A stretch of 64,000 bases of DNA from Haberlea rhodopensis (lineage: Eukaryota; Streptophyta; Magnoliopsida; Lamiales; Gesneriaceae), in assembly GCA_907163345.1 (NCBI GenBank), contig CAJQUN010000033.1, forward strand, positions 2,807,788 to 2,871,787, given 5' to 3'. Positions 23,128 through 34,473 of this stretch are shown here, in pieces (the first letter of the stretch is position 1; each line of letters begins with the position of its first letter). The notes under the pieces are model-generated. The model did not search any database, had not been told where the DNA came from, and saw only the letters and a list, made by a program, of their open reading frames with translations. A program made the translations under genes and the position numbers.

Positions 23128-23714
23128 AATTGGTAGGTTATATCTTTAGGAAAGAAAGTATAAGAAACATACCAATCATTGCGGTTGTATCTGAAGAACG
23201 TTTAATGTCCGCGAACTTAGTGAAAGCAGGAGCGCCTAATTCTCTAGCGAGGGCATCATTAGGAACATGACGAATAGCTGTTGTTCTACTCACAATCCAC
23301 TGATACATATGGGACACCATTTTGTACTTCATTTCTGCAAATGACACTTTTGCATTAGATATAAAATATGTCTCCTGAAGCTGCAAGGTATTTTCCATTA
23401 AAGCAATATCTGGGCTGTAAAGCATAGTCTGAACTTTTGTTCTACAGTTTATTGTGGAAGAAGAATGTGAAAAATAATATGCATATTGTATGTAAAAAAA
23501 GAGAGGAACATCAAGAATCTTTTAGATTTGTAGAAAATTGTTAAGTAGGTAGTAGATGTACATACATCTTTATCAATAAACGATGAATCTTTGATATTTC
23601 GTAGAGCTAGACTGGGATTGGCGCGGCCCTTAGCTTCTGAAGTACCATAACTTTGGCTGTCCAATTCCTCGTGGTTGGAGTAATATCAACAATAGGTACA
23701 AGAGCACGATGCAT
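22529..23714 (-). pseudogene. RPA70-like OB-fold gene remnant, right copy
   Basis: Minus-strand copy of the same exons. The start MHRALVPIVDITPTTRNWTA is at 23714. Exon 1 has an extra base after QKLR that shifts the frame (RAAPIPV then stop). Exon 2 (23149-23425 region) keeps the frame with MLYSPDIALMENTLQLQETY, and its donor is a normal GTATGT. The next exons retain RKPLILTLWNEV and an intact VETLPIIAAIRLHVSD, where the left copy is frameshifted. The final exon is absent. Neither copy can encode a full protein alone, and their lesions lie at different places. Confidence 0.7.
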
Positions 23715-23868
23715 TTTTAAATAACTTCTGCATGAAGAAATCAAGAAAAATATTATTAAAGGATTTATTATAAAATGCTTAATAAATTAAACAAAGATTG
23801 CAGCTGGTATTTAAATAAACAGTTTTGTAGTAATAGTAGTTTGATGTCTTCATGTTATGCCTAAAAGC
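22529..23868 (-). repeat. Right arm of the RPA-like inverted repeat
   Basis: Reverse complement of 21069-22375, with an expanded (TA)n tract at about 23070-23124. It ends CATGTTATGCCTAAAAGC, beyond which the flanks are unrelated. Confidence 0.95.
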
Positions 23869-24368
23869 TTTGAAATGGTGGCAAATTCAACATCACCGAC
23901 CCGTATCTTGAAATTTGGCGCTGGCTGTGTTATCTCGATTGTATTAACCCTAAATGTTCTGTTCTCTTCTTATTTGTATACTAACTCTAATTATCCTGTT
24001 TTCTGAAATATGCAAAATGATCAAACAAACAAATTCTCAACTTTAATTTCACTTTCAGAAGAAACTGGTGCAAATCTACAGTTTAAAGTCAAAAAACTGG
24101 AATGATACATGGGAGAAAAAACACACTATCTAATAGGCTCAGAACACAGATTGATACAAATTCAACAATATAATGTATCTTAGTCAACTTTCATAAATTA
24201 AGGAGAATGGTGTTGCAGTAAATAGATTCGGAACTAGACTCGTGATACAAAATTGGGTAGTAGTCTCAAGGAATTGGCAGACATTATTGAAATGGGAAAT
24301 TAGTGCGTACCGCATACGGCAGTATTTGGAGACAAACATGCTTAAGTTCAATTCAATATTTGTCAAAG
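23869..24368 (-). other. 3' flank of COG5
   Basis: Probably contains the COG5 3' UTR (the gene runs leftwards and stops at 24369). No other coding sequence is supported. Confidence 0.4.
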
Positions 24369-25284
24369 TCATGATTCATTTCCGGTTAATGATGCCCCAA
24401 TTTTCAGCATAATAGGATAAACATGGCTGAACTCCTTATCTCCTCGTGCCCTTACCTTTGCAGCATAATCGTCTAAAGTTGCTTTTATCCCCTTCCATAT
24501 CTGATCCTCGCTCTGTGGTCCATCCACAATGGATACTGGATAGGAGTAAGCTTGTTCCTTTGTAGAGGTGACTGTAAATCTTCAGGGCCTCGTGAATAGA
24601 GGTGGTGAAGTATGACACTTGGGGGAAGATCTTGAAGGAGCAGGGACGAACAGATGGTGGGATGTCTCCAGGAAAATAACAGGGCGAATGCTCGAAGGGC
24701 GCGATATGGGGCACCAAGTTGTTCCACCGGAAACAAGTTTTGACCAACTGCTAATTCAATTTCAGCCATGTCTCTAGCCATTCTCAGCTTCCCTGATTCA
24801 GATAATGGTCTAACAAGAGCAGCGTGTCTTATAAAAAATATCAAAACCCTTGATGCCATGCTTCTTACGAGCCTCGTGCATATAGTTTCTGTGCCACGGG
24901 AGAAAGCTCCTGACGCAGCAAAAGCCTGGACAAAAATTCGGTCCGAAAATGAAGAATACTTTTCAGTAATTCTTCCATGTAAGGAGATGCATTGTTGTCC
25001 ATAGCAGCATCTATGCCAAGAGTGGCAAAATTCTGTTCATGAATCTGCAAGATGCAAGACTCAAGACGATCAAGCATGGCTTGAAATAAGAGGTCACTGA
25101 ATCCCAGCAACACCATATAATGTTCCAAGAGCAGCAAGACAGAACATCCATCGCAACGCGGGTAACTTGAAACCATGGACATCATCTGTGTATGAATATC
25201 TTGCAGATGTTGACACAATATGAAGTTTTGATTGTAATGGAGTTGCAGGACCAGTTACTTGGCGTGCTTCAGGGCCGTTGATAT
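24369..25284 (-). pseudogene. COG5: COG5 exon block 3
   Basis: Starts after TTGTAG with NGPEARQVTGPATPLQSK. It continues CQHLQDIHTQMMSMVSS, AMLDRLESCILQIHEQNF, AAMDNNASPYMEELLKSILH, MASRVLIFFIRHAALVRPLS, VGQNLFPVEQLGAPYRALRA, LQDLPPSVILHHLYSRGPED and EDQIWKGIKATLDDYAAKVR, with a stop at 24369-24371. Frame breaks occur near QSK, SSYP, LYARGS, RALRAF and LWMDH. Confidence 0.85.
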
Positions 25285-26289
25285 CTACAATAAACAAAAG
25301 TAAATGTGTGATTAAAAGCAGAATCAGAAAGCACAAAGTGCATCATCAGAACAGAAACAGGAACAACAATAGGTATTTTGATGGCTAAGAAATACAAAAT
25401 GCCCAGAAATAAAAGCCAGTTATAAACAGTGAATCATTCCTTCCGAGTGAAACACAGTTCAAAGTGGACTGACCGAATTGTAACAGGGCCAAGAGTTTTT
25501 ATAACTTTAGGATGTCAATTTACTAAACCTGAATTAAAATTATCACAGTAGAATCTTAAGCAATTTACTTATTTGCTCTCTTTTTGTGAACATCAACTTC
25601 TCACAATTCATGGATATTGATCTAGAACCCAGTTATCGCCTTTGGACATATTTTATAGCTCTAATACTGACACAATCAAGATTTTGCATACTTGTTAAAT
25701 AAATTTAATTTGATCTGGCCATGATGATAGCTGCATTGTCAACAAATTGACATATAGCTGTCTATTCACAAAATAATGAGTCCTCATAACAGAATAGAAA
25801 CTCAAAGGAGATGATTTATTATTTGAACATATTTTGAGTTAATAATATATTTAATAATCACAACCATTACAACAATTTGGGAGCAATGTAAAAGAGTGTC
25901 GATGATCTTTAGACTTGAAAATCACAAGTAATTTACACGTTACATTATTTTACTAGTAATGCCAAATAAATTAAAAACAGGGTTTTAAATATTAATATTC
26001 AGTGTCAAACTGACTACAGTTTGCCTTGTCCGGACATCGGCTTACTGTTTTTGGCACCACATGTGCAAAGCAGATATCAAGTTGAAGATGCAGATGGCTT
26101 TTATATTTCGGATTGTAGGCTGAGAGTTTGGCTTCTAGAAGACAGCAGCAAAGAAAAATTGAAGAAAGGTCTTGAACACAAGAACACTGATCAAACTTGG
26201 GAATATGGGAAAATAAGTCCAAGAGTCGGATAATAATTAGTGCGAGTCCGGTAAATCCTAGACCGAGCAAAAAAAAGATGACTTGATAC

Positions 26290-26765
26290 CTGGTATTCAG
26301 TTCTTTCTGCAAGTTGAACCAACACTTTACTGATTTCATGCAAAACAAGAAGAGTCAAGCGTGCATCCATCTGCACAAGCTTCAATTTCTTCTTGTACAC
26401 AAGACATAATCCTTGATATATGTACTTTGAGGGTTATACTTCCACGGCTTTGACAATGGAAATACAGAGTTTACAATATCCAAGAGCCGACTTAAGCAAA
26501 GGGCTAAAAAGCTGTCTCAAAAATCTTAATGGCAGCTACCATTTGTTCCTTTCCTTCTGAACTGAGCGCCGGTTGGGGAACTCCTTTGACATCTGTATCA
26601 CGTGAAATTCTTTCAAGGAGGTTTTCAATCATCGTTAAAAGCTTAGGATACCCAACAGTAAATATTTCCTTGACAAAACTTGACGCAGTGAAAACAGACT
26701 TCATTTGATTAGTAAACGATTTTACCAATGCATCCCAACACAATCTGTCAACATCTGATCACTTC
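26290..26765 (-). pseudogene. COG5: COG5 exon block 2
   Basis: Pieces in order: SDQMLTD, WDALVKSFTNQMKSVFTASS, VKEIFTVGYPKLLTMIENLL, RISRDTDVKGVPQPALSSEG, LALCLSRLLDIVNSVFPLSK, VQEEIEAC and MDARLTLLVLHEISKVLVQL, ending AATACCAG before GTATCAAG. Frame breaks lie after MLTD (one base missing), inside the TTTTT of ETAF, and near EAC. Confidence 0.85.
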
Positions 26766-27958
26766 CTGACAAAGCCCAAGAAAAATGTTAAGTGGCTACC
26801 GTCAACCGTATATAATGTCTATATCATTAAAAAAATAAGAGAGAGCGAGACATCAATGATACTAAATAGCTGCTGCACCCACAGTCTAGTAGCGGCTACT
26901 GGGACTATAAATGTGGAGGTTTATGCTTGACTCACCCAGTTTACTACATTCATCTCATTAAACAAATATGTGTTCAATGTAAGAAGGCTAACGAAATACT
27001 TAGGCGTCATGCAACAACATCAAGATGTTTCCCAATATAGAGAAAAATGATCCAAGCTTCAGATGTCTAAAAATGTTAGTAATACTGATTTTTTTTACGA
27101 GCAATCTGTCCAGATTTCAGCCCACAAAATACTCCAACACTTCATTCTCTTTGGCAGAGATGTGTCTCATAAGATAAACCTCGAACATAACATTTGACAC
27201 ATGCCTAGCTATTGGATAATAACATAACTTTCTTGACACCTGTTATCACAAATACAACTAAAAGACTGCATACTTCTTCTCTAATAAGTTTTCACCTTTT
27301 CCAATTGTATATATTTCTTATGCAATTTTGCAATAGTCTAAATATCTCACAAGATCAAACTTATGCACAACACTAAGGGATCCAGATAGTTTGTACTAAT
27401 GGCATGTCATTGAATCGGATTCAAGACAAAGTCTTCAATGAATCCCAGCTCAGAAACTTTAAGCATTCAAGTATTTTTTAATTAAATCCAGTACCAGGCG
27501 TGAGTAACACAGTCAAAATGAAATTTAGCATGGACAAATGCGACAGATTAGAGAACTGAAAATCCTTTAAAGAGCGATTCTCCATAGAATAGTACACAAG
27601 ATTCACCACAGTGACATGAGAACAAAGAAAATTTCATTAAAGTTCTAAACTCTTTCACTAATTCTTGTAAATCTCAATCTACAGTTGATGGATTCTTAAA
27701 ACCGGGTACCAATGATGCTCCATAGACCAAACAAACATATTCTGCAAATCCACCTAAAGCTCCCCTACACGACTCCAAAGACTACTGATGCGTCATGCCT
27801 AAGTTATGACAGCATTTTCCATGCTCAAACCTACACTAAACAACAAACACCATTTAATAAAAAAGAGCGTAAGGCATCACCAGAACTTTACCATCAAACA
27901 GATAACTAACCACTCTCTTGTTAAGCAAAAATTGCAAAAGGAGCACTGAATGGCTAAC

Positions 27959-29072
27959 CTGCATGACCTCATCCAATAACAGAACATGCGTGAATGGATC
28001 ACGTTTCTTGGATAATACCCTCTGCAAGTGCCAAACTGTAAGCACAATTGAGTGCAGTTGATCCATACAACCGCTCATCCTCTGCCAAAGCGCTTCCCTT
28101 GCTTTGAACCACCCCCGATCTGCGGTGTCCCATGTCTCTGTACCCCTCCTGGGCCCCCAGCACCATAACCCCCTCCTCCAGAAATTGCCTTCATATCAAG
28201 CGCATTACTCACACTCTTCACCCCCGTTTGCTTTATACTTGCTCACCAAACCCATCCACCGTCCCCCTCAACTCTCCCATGTTATAAAACACCTGCAAAC
28301 CCAATCCCACTTCCGGCTGATTCAAACCTCTCGAGCCCCTTCTCCAATACCTTCATCCCTTCCTCCCTGATTTTGGATCCGACCTCAATAACCCATTGCA
28401 ACTCCGTGTCCACTTATATCAATCCCAGACAAATGGGATTCATTGTAAAGGGTCAAAATCTCAAAATGCAGCTGAGCTGCCTTGGAAAGATCCCACTTTG
28501 ATGCATTCAGGCTGAGAATCCACAGCATTTCTTAGCTTCTGTATTTGCCTAAGAGTGCGAAGAGTGAACTGAAGAAACAAAGAGGTCGAATGAAGATTAT
28601 TAAGCTGGTGGATCTGGGCAGAAATAACGCGATGGGGATCGGAGAGCTCGGAGCGAGCGCGGCGGAGGAGAGGATTGAAGAGGAAGACAGAGATGATCGT
28701 AAGGCTGAAAGAGAGGATTCAGCGGCTTTAATGGAGGATATTCTGGTTGAGAAGGTCGTGGTGGCGGGACAGGACATCATGACGGAGCTGGGTGTCCAGC
28801 AGGCGGAGGCCATCCTGGAGTTTTTCGATTCTTGAGGCGGCGGATCCGGATGAGAGGGCGGAGGAGGAGAATTGAGTAGGGTTGAAGTCCGGGGAGAGAG
28901 AAAGGCGGAGAAGATTGGGTCGGAAGAAAATGAGTCTAGGTGGGATGTGGGTGGGGAGAGGGGCATAGGGGTCGGGGCCCGCGGTAGAGGGGGTGGCGCT
29001 GCCAGCTGTGGGAATATTTTTAAAGGTGGAGAGACGTTGGAGTGGTGATCTGGGAATGGCCGGAGACGCCAT
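27959..29072 (-). pseudogene. COG5: COG5 exon block 1
   Basis: Encodes the N-terminal third. The readable pieces, in alternating frames, are MASPAIPRSPLQRLSTFKN, LDSFSSDPIFSAFLSP, RIEKLQDGLRLLDTQLRHDV, KAAESSLSALRSSLS, HRVISAQIHQLNNLHSTSL, WDLSKAAQLHFEILTLYNES, WVIEVGSKIREEGMKVLEKG, NQPEVGLGLQVFYNMGEL and HLQRVLSKKRDPFTHVLLLD, ending at CATGCAG followed by GTTAGCC. Each change of frame needs only a small indel. The N-terminal coiled-coil region seen here normally mediates contacts between COG subunits. Confidence 0.85.
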
Positions 29073-29180
29073 CGGTTGTGTGGCGGTAATTGTCGTGTTT
29101 TCTCTGACGTTTCAGTTTCTTCTCAACTTCGATCTTACCAGAAATACAGCAGCAGCTAGTCTATGGTTTTTAACTTGTAT

Positions 29181-30088
29181 TAGGGGGTGGTTGTCGGATC
29201 GGGTTCTCGGGTTTGGGTATCCGATATCGGGTATTCGAAAATTCGGATAGTGAAACACTATCCGAACCTATTTTTTTTTTCGAAAACCCGATTGTTGGGG
29301 GTACCCGACATTTGTCGGGTAGTGTCGGATACCTGATATTTTGTAAGAACTCCAGCAGCCTTTTTATGCGAAAATTCCAGTAGCTTACACATTATCTGTC
29401 AAACAAAATTCTACCAAAATGTTCTAAAACTCATCACAAATTCACAATATACTTCATCACAATATTCACAATTATAAACATCAAATCTGTCAAAAAACAT
29501 GTAAAAATCGATACACTCCTCCAATAACAATATCCAATCATTCACTTTTCACAATACGTAATAAAACCAAAAAGAAATTAACCCTTCTTACCTTACGATG
29601 AGTCGAGGCTCGAGGGTGGGCTGGGGAGTGCAGATGATGAGGCGAGGCGCGCGCGAGGTGGGCTGCGTTAGTGAGCAGCTTGAGGGCGGAGACATGGAGG
29701 AGTAGGTGATAGCGCGAAGCCACGGATAGCGTGAGTGAGAGACGTCAGGCGTGAGTGAGAGGTGGAGACATGAGTTTGCCTGAGAAGTGGGATTTGAGAT
29801 AGTTTGATAGTGTTTTGATTTTTGAATTGGGTTTCGGGGTGTTGTGGCTTGTGGGTGATAAATTTGATAGTAAACAGTGATGGGCTGGGATGAAATTTTT
29901 AAACATCCATAAGTAACATTCTCAGGTTTGGGGTACTCGATATTTCTTTCGGATTCTGAAATAAGAACCCGACATCAACCATTTGTTGGGTTTGGGTTAT
30001 CCGATATCCGATTTTTTTTTTAAAAAAAAACCCAATATGACCGGGGTAGGGCAAATACCCGATACTCAAAAGAATTTGTCCACCCCTA
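29181..30088. mobile_element. hAT-like non-autonomous element
   Basis: Ends TAGGGGGTGGTTGTC and GACAAATTCTTTTGAG...CACCCCTA, an imperfect inverted repeat of the TAGGGGTG type common in plant hAT MITEs. The arms are rich in GGGTATCCGATAT/CGGGTA-type motifs, and the centre is unrelated AT-rich and G-rich sequence. The adjacent 8-bp flanks match only in part (ACTTGTAT against ACTTACCG), so the target duplication is eroded. It lies about 110 bp upstream of the COG5 start codon. Confidence 0.55.
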
Positions 30089-30727
30089 CTTACCGAATTA
30101 AATGCTCAATACACTGAGCATGATGTACTGCATATTTGGAATAGCCTCATACAGTTGAGGTGGTCAAGGCTCAAAAATTAATATTAAGGTATGTGATATT
30201 AATGTTTTTTGTTAAAAAAAAATTAGTTTAAGAGTGTTTTTAAAAAAATAAAACTTGCATTATAATAAAATAATTACAACAGCAAAGGTAATTTACGAAG
30301 AAAAGTTCAGCTTTTGAGTAAATAATTTTCCATATAATATATTTTGTTCTTTAACACGTTAAATCTTTGTGTTGTTACTATTTCTCATTTTTGCCTTCTT
30401 TTTATATAAAAGACAGACCATTGTAGATGAATTTAGAGGGTCAAATTTCCAATATTATATGCCCGTGACAATAAATGTCTTGGTAATTACTAATTATTTT
30501 CATTTTCTAAACGCTTTTTTACCATTTTACATAATATTATAGTACATCATATTTTAAAAGTTAAATTTATTTTCCACCAAGAGAAACCAAGCAAGAAGGA
30601 ATGAACACAATACAAGAATTCCAATTTTAAATCTGAATCCTGATCAATTCAGAATGATAAATCAATCAATCAAACTCAGTCAAAATCGAATGATCCATAA
30701 AGAATCAAAGCAGACAGTTTAAAAATT
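30089..30727. other. Intergenic AT-rich stretch
   Basis: No coding sequence is supported. The minus-strand 3' UTR of the unidentified terminal exon at 30728-31211 probably lies in its right half. Confidence 0.4.
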
Positions 30728-31211
30728 TCAGATATGGCACCCGCAGCAGATATAGAAGAAACACAGAGTGGAGACAAGAACAATGGCTTCCACTGCATAA
30801 ACAATCTTGAAAATAACATCATCCACTATCCATTGCTGAAATTCCCATGGTTTCGATTTCAAAGAAGAGAATCTCCATCGCGGGCACCCACTGCTTGTCC
30901 ATTCCCTTCAATGACCAAAACCTCTTCATCTTCCCTAATGTCGGTTTGTTTGTTGCTGCCCTGAAGGGCACTGCCCTTAGGGGCATCATCCACCATCCAT
31001 ATAGGATCTTTTTTTTCTTTTTTAAAAAAGATTCCAAATGAAGGGTGATGATGCCCCTAAGGGCACTGCCCTTAAGGGCATCATCAAACAAACCCCTAAT
31101 GTCCAATGTCTGCTTTTTTTCAGAAGTTTGTGTCAAATTTATATTTGCAGCACTGTTGTTGACAGCATGGTTTTCAGAACGGGCACAAGGGGTATATTTG
31201 CTGGCCGAGGC
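30728..31211 (-). pseudogene. Unidentified terminal exon split by a MITE
   Basis: On the minus strand an acceptor-like TTATTATTAG precedes a continuous open frame beginning SASKYTPCARSENHAVNN. It runs through the MITE insertion site if the element and one target copy are removed, giving TSEKKQTLDIREDEEVLVIE and GNGQAVGARDGDS. The original frame then stops almost at once. A neighbouring frame continues SSLKSKPWEFQQWIVDDVIF and a hydrophobic stretch (IVYAVEAIVLVSTLCFFYIC) to a stop at 30728-30730. It looks like the C-terminal membrane anchor of the same protein after one small indel. I do not recognise the family. Upstream exons are not visible, so this is an orphan gene end. Confidence 0.35.
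30943..31094. mobile_element. Mutator-type MITE, 152 bp
   Basis: Long terminal inverted repeats of about 45-50 bp begin GGTTTGTTTG and share TGCCCTTAGGGGCATCATC on both sides. A perfect 9-bp target duplication CCTAATGTC flanks it (30934-30942 and 31095-31103). A 9-bp duplication with long TIRs is diagnostic of Mutator-like elements. There is no coding capacity. It interrupts the unidentified terminal exon. Confidence 0.85.
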
Positions 31212-33387
31212 TAATAATAAAGTAGTTACAACAATGCCATTATGTACACCAGTTTAACACTTACTGGACTTTATATATATAATATATAAATTTTATGTCG
31301 CCAAACTTACAATTGTAATCGGGGGGCGAACATACGTATTAGTTGGGGGCAGCTATACTCAGATTTTTTTTAATCACCTTAAAGAAATTTAAAAAATTTA
31401 CTTTTTGGTCTTCCCTAAAATTATATTTTGACCGTCTTAACAAAAGTTATGGTTCATTTTTTATCTTACCCCTAAACAAAAATTAAATTAACAAGAATGA
31501 TATATTTAAAAAGGGATGAAGTCCTATATAATTATTCAAATGAAAATAGATTTTGTGTATTTTTAATTATTTAAATATTCTTTGTATATTGTTAATAAAA
31601 ATACTTAATCGATCTATTTATTTCACAGAAAAGCTATTTATTGATTTATTAATCTCTTGACTTTTTGTCGTCGTCATCTTCCTAGGTTTAAACGGCCATA
31701 TGTTGTTTCTTATTCAAAAGCAAAAAGATTATGTTTGGGTTACATGATGAACGTATATTCTTGAAAATTATTTGGTGTTAGTGTCAGATATTTTAGACAT
31801 CGACATCTCTCGAACACGTATCGAACATGCCGTTATGACTATTCTTAATTTAAAAATAAAAATTATTCACACTGTGTCGGACACTTCCGAGAGGCTTTGC
31901 ATGACACTTCTGAGACGTGTCCTGACTAGAAAATGATACATTGGGGGGGGGGGGGGTTAATTATAAATTTAAAAAGTTTTGGACTAAAATAAAAATTTGG
32001 ATGTGTTTTGTTTAAACTTTATGGTAATTGAAGTAATATGCATTGGTGCTGGTATCAGTGATACTATAATGATTTTAGTGACATTCATTTATTTGTGCGC
32101 TTTTTGAATTTGGTAATATATTTTGTGTTATATTTTTATTTGGACATGCTTGCTAAACTTTATGTTAATTGAAGTAATATTCATTTGATGTTAGTATGTG
32201 TGATATTATGATGATTTCAGTGATATACATTTATTTATATGCCTCTTGAATTTGGTAAGAATTTTTTTGTGTTTTTTACGTGATTTTAGAATTTAAAAAA
32301 TGTTAATTTTAATATTTTATAATGTGGTACATATATAATATCTATAAAATATACATGCATTGCTACAACCGTATTGTCAGGGGAGGACCTAGGGGACGGG
32401 GGTGCGTCAGCCCCCCCCACAAAAAAAAAAAAGTACCCTTAGTTTATCAAAAAAAAAAAGAAATTTTGTACCCCAAAATTTTTTAGCACTTAAGTATTAT
32501 CAAAAAAAATTCGTCCCCAAAACTTTTTTTTTTGGTTTCGCTCATGCGTATTGTATTTTGTAAATTTGAAAAATCTGGTGTCACTGTGTTCGTCATGTCA
32601 TATTCATATCGTCGTGTCACGTGTCCATACATCATAGTAGTTTAAAAGGATTCGGTTTAGAGGAGAAGAACTGAGGAGTTAAGGATTTATATTGTAGTTT
32701 TTTTTTTTGCTGATTCATTTCAACGGGCACGCTCCAAAACCTCTTGGATACGACGGCAAAATTTCAACATTTAAAAAGTAAAGAAAATATTCCCTTTTAA
32801 AAAAAAGAAGTAAATTAAATATTACGCAAAAAAAAGTAAATTAAATCCTGTTTGTTCATTTTGGTTCTGGTCCTCTACGTAGATCTTTAAAATTTGGGTT
32901 TTTTTTTACTTAGTCTATTTCGTATAGTGTGATATGGAGGAAAAAAAATACTGACGTGACACCAGAAATATTGATGTTGCAATGGAAATAGTTGCATAAC
33001 TGGCGCCACGTCAGCACTTTGGTGAAATAGGATTAAAAATCAACAAAAAAATAACTTACAGGACCATGACCCTGATTCTGACTACTTAGATGACCAAAAT
33101 CTAAAATATGTGACACATGATATTTTGGAATTTTTTCCTTAAATACGTGCAATTAATTTTAAATCATGGCTGCTTTTGTTAGACTTTTAACATTTGGTAA
33201 TAAATACTCAAAGAAACTCTCAACCAAGACCTTCAATAGCACTTTTCCCCTCCAAAAGCATAATTTTAAAGGTAGCGGAGCAGATCTGTACTAATAATAA
33301 ACATAGCATGTAGCACTGAAACGTCGCTTTCATAATCTCTTAATCTGCTACTATAAAAATAAATTAAATCAGGAATGGATGAATAAA
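31212..33387. other. Intergenic, low-complexity, no gene
   Basis: AT-rich sequence with homopolymer runs (a G run near 31945, C and A runs near 32410-32455). A diverged tandem repeat of about 120 bp (about 32016-32265; unit with TTTATGGTAATTGAAGTAAT then CATTTATTTGTG) is present. GGGGAGGACCTAGGGGACGG near 32380 looks like a transposon edge. No exon is supported. Confidence 0.45.
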
Positions 33388-34120
33388 TGATACCCCACGG
33401 GGGAGTGACATTAGCCTATATCATATTATATATGGCCGAACTCCCAATCTCAAGGGGTCAAACATTCACATCACCGCTTAGTATATGGTCGACCTCCCGA
33501 CTCAACAAGGACAACAGCCGCCCAAGTCTAAGTATGTGACCAATTTTCGTACCTCCCGACTCCTAGTTGGGTACCACATTTTTTAACTGGAATTCACCCA
33601 GCTATCATTGAGCCAAATTCACCGACAATTTTGAGCTCCTTAATATCCTCGGGATGATCTCACCTTCGGGATCACAAGTCCCAACTCTCCAAGCTCTCAT
33701 CCTGTTAATCAGTCAGGGTGCTTACCAGCCTATAAAAAGCAATCTCAGACCTCTCACTTCAGAATGTGTTGACCGGGTCTAAGCCTTTTAAATTAAATGA
33801 ACATGCCTATTGGCCAAGTCCAAGGTAAGTCGACGTGCCCCGGAATTAATTTGGGGGTCATGTAGATCATGGCCTTACTTCAAACTGCCCACCCAGAGAT
33901 AGTCCTATAAATAGCAATGAGTATTATAGACGTCTAGTAGTCTTTCTTCGTCTCCTATTGGATTTCGGTGTACTGTATTAGTCTCTATACACATATACAC
34001 AGAGTTCCTCCATTACATGGTTTCTCCATATTCATATCACATGACTTGAGCTTCGAATGGACCCGTCGAAAAAATATCCCGGCACTTTTCTAACATTTGT
34101 TCTAATCCTAGCAGGTCATC
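33388..34120 (+). mobile_element. Gypsy-type LTR remnant
   Basis: Starts TGATACCCCACGGGGG and ends with CTTGAGCTTCGAATGGACCC, then CGAAAAAATATCCCGGCACT and a CTAGCAGGTC, the arrangement seen at the 3' end of many plant Tat/Athila-type LTRs. A TATA-like CCTATAAATAGC lies near 33904. No internal domains adjoin it, so it is a solo or truncated LTR. No target duplication was found. It sits just upstream of the WRKY pseudogene. Confidence 0.45.
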
Positions 34121-34473
34121 CCAAGATTTAGCTTTTCTTATTTGACTCGTTGAAGAAGACAAAGAAAGATATACCAATCTCTTATTTATACTTAGGCTCC
34201 ATTACTCTTTTTGTGAGTTTTATATAATATTTAGAAAATATAGAAAAAATAATTATTATTTCTCGCTGGCTAGTTGTTCGGACCGCTACAAAAAAGGAGA
34301 ATAGTGGAAAAAGTATGTAGAAAAGATAAAATCAAGCTATCCCTAGCACACAATGAAATTAGACAAAGTCTTTTCTGCAACCCTTCCAAGAACAATAACT
34401 GATGTTCCCTCAAACCCTCTTTTTTTCCAATCTCCATTCACATCTGGATCAAGTAGCATATTTCAATCCATCC

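Larger units (their letters stand above)
24369..29072 (-). pseudogene. COG5: Conserved oligomeric Golgi complex subunit 5, frame-disrupted
   Basis: Three exon blocks with canonical splice sites (29072-27959, 26765-26290, 25284-24369) together span about 835 codons, the usual plant COG5 length. Similarity covers the whole protein, from MASPAIPRSPLQRLSTFKN to the C-terminus KIGASLTGNES. COG5 belongs to lobe B of the COG tether, which guides vesicles within the Golgi and maintains glycosylation. The blocks cannot be read in one frame: I found at least ten switches, all explained by indels of one or a few bases, in every block. Introns are kept, so it is not a processed copy. Either this is a decaying duplicate or the assembly has local indel errors. 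The perfect ZIP exons at 61.7-63.0 kb favour decay. COG5 is normally needed, so an intact copy elsewhere is expected if this one is dead. Confidence 0.85.

Noticed and set aside
20595..24000. Complete Helitron carrying the RPA-like gene
   Set aside because: RPA-like content and a GC-palindrome near 20.6 kb are suggestive, but no 5' TC/3' CTRR pair, terminal hairpin or Rep/helicase sequence was found.
24369..29072. Processed (retro-)pseudogene of COG5
   Set aside because: Both introns with GT-AG borders are present, so it did not come from a spliced mRNA.
28104..29250. Plus-strand frames of 85-96 codons over COG5 block 1
   Set aside because: Antisense shadows of the COG5 coding sequence.
30734..31257. 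Plus-strand frames over the MITE region (MAPAADIEETQ..., MMMPLRALPLRAS...)
   Set aside because: The minus-strand frame is restored across the MITE junction, while the plus frames depend on MITE sequence or lie antisense to it.
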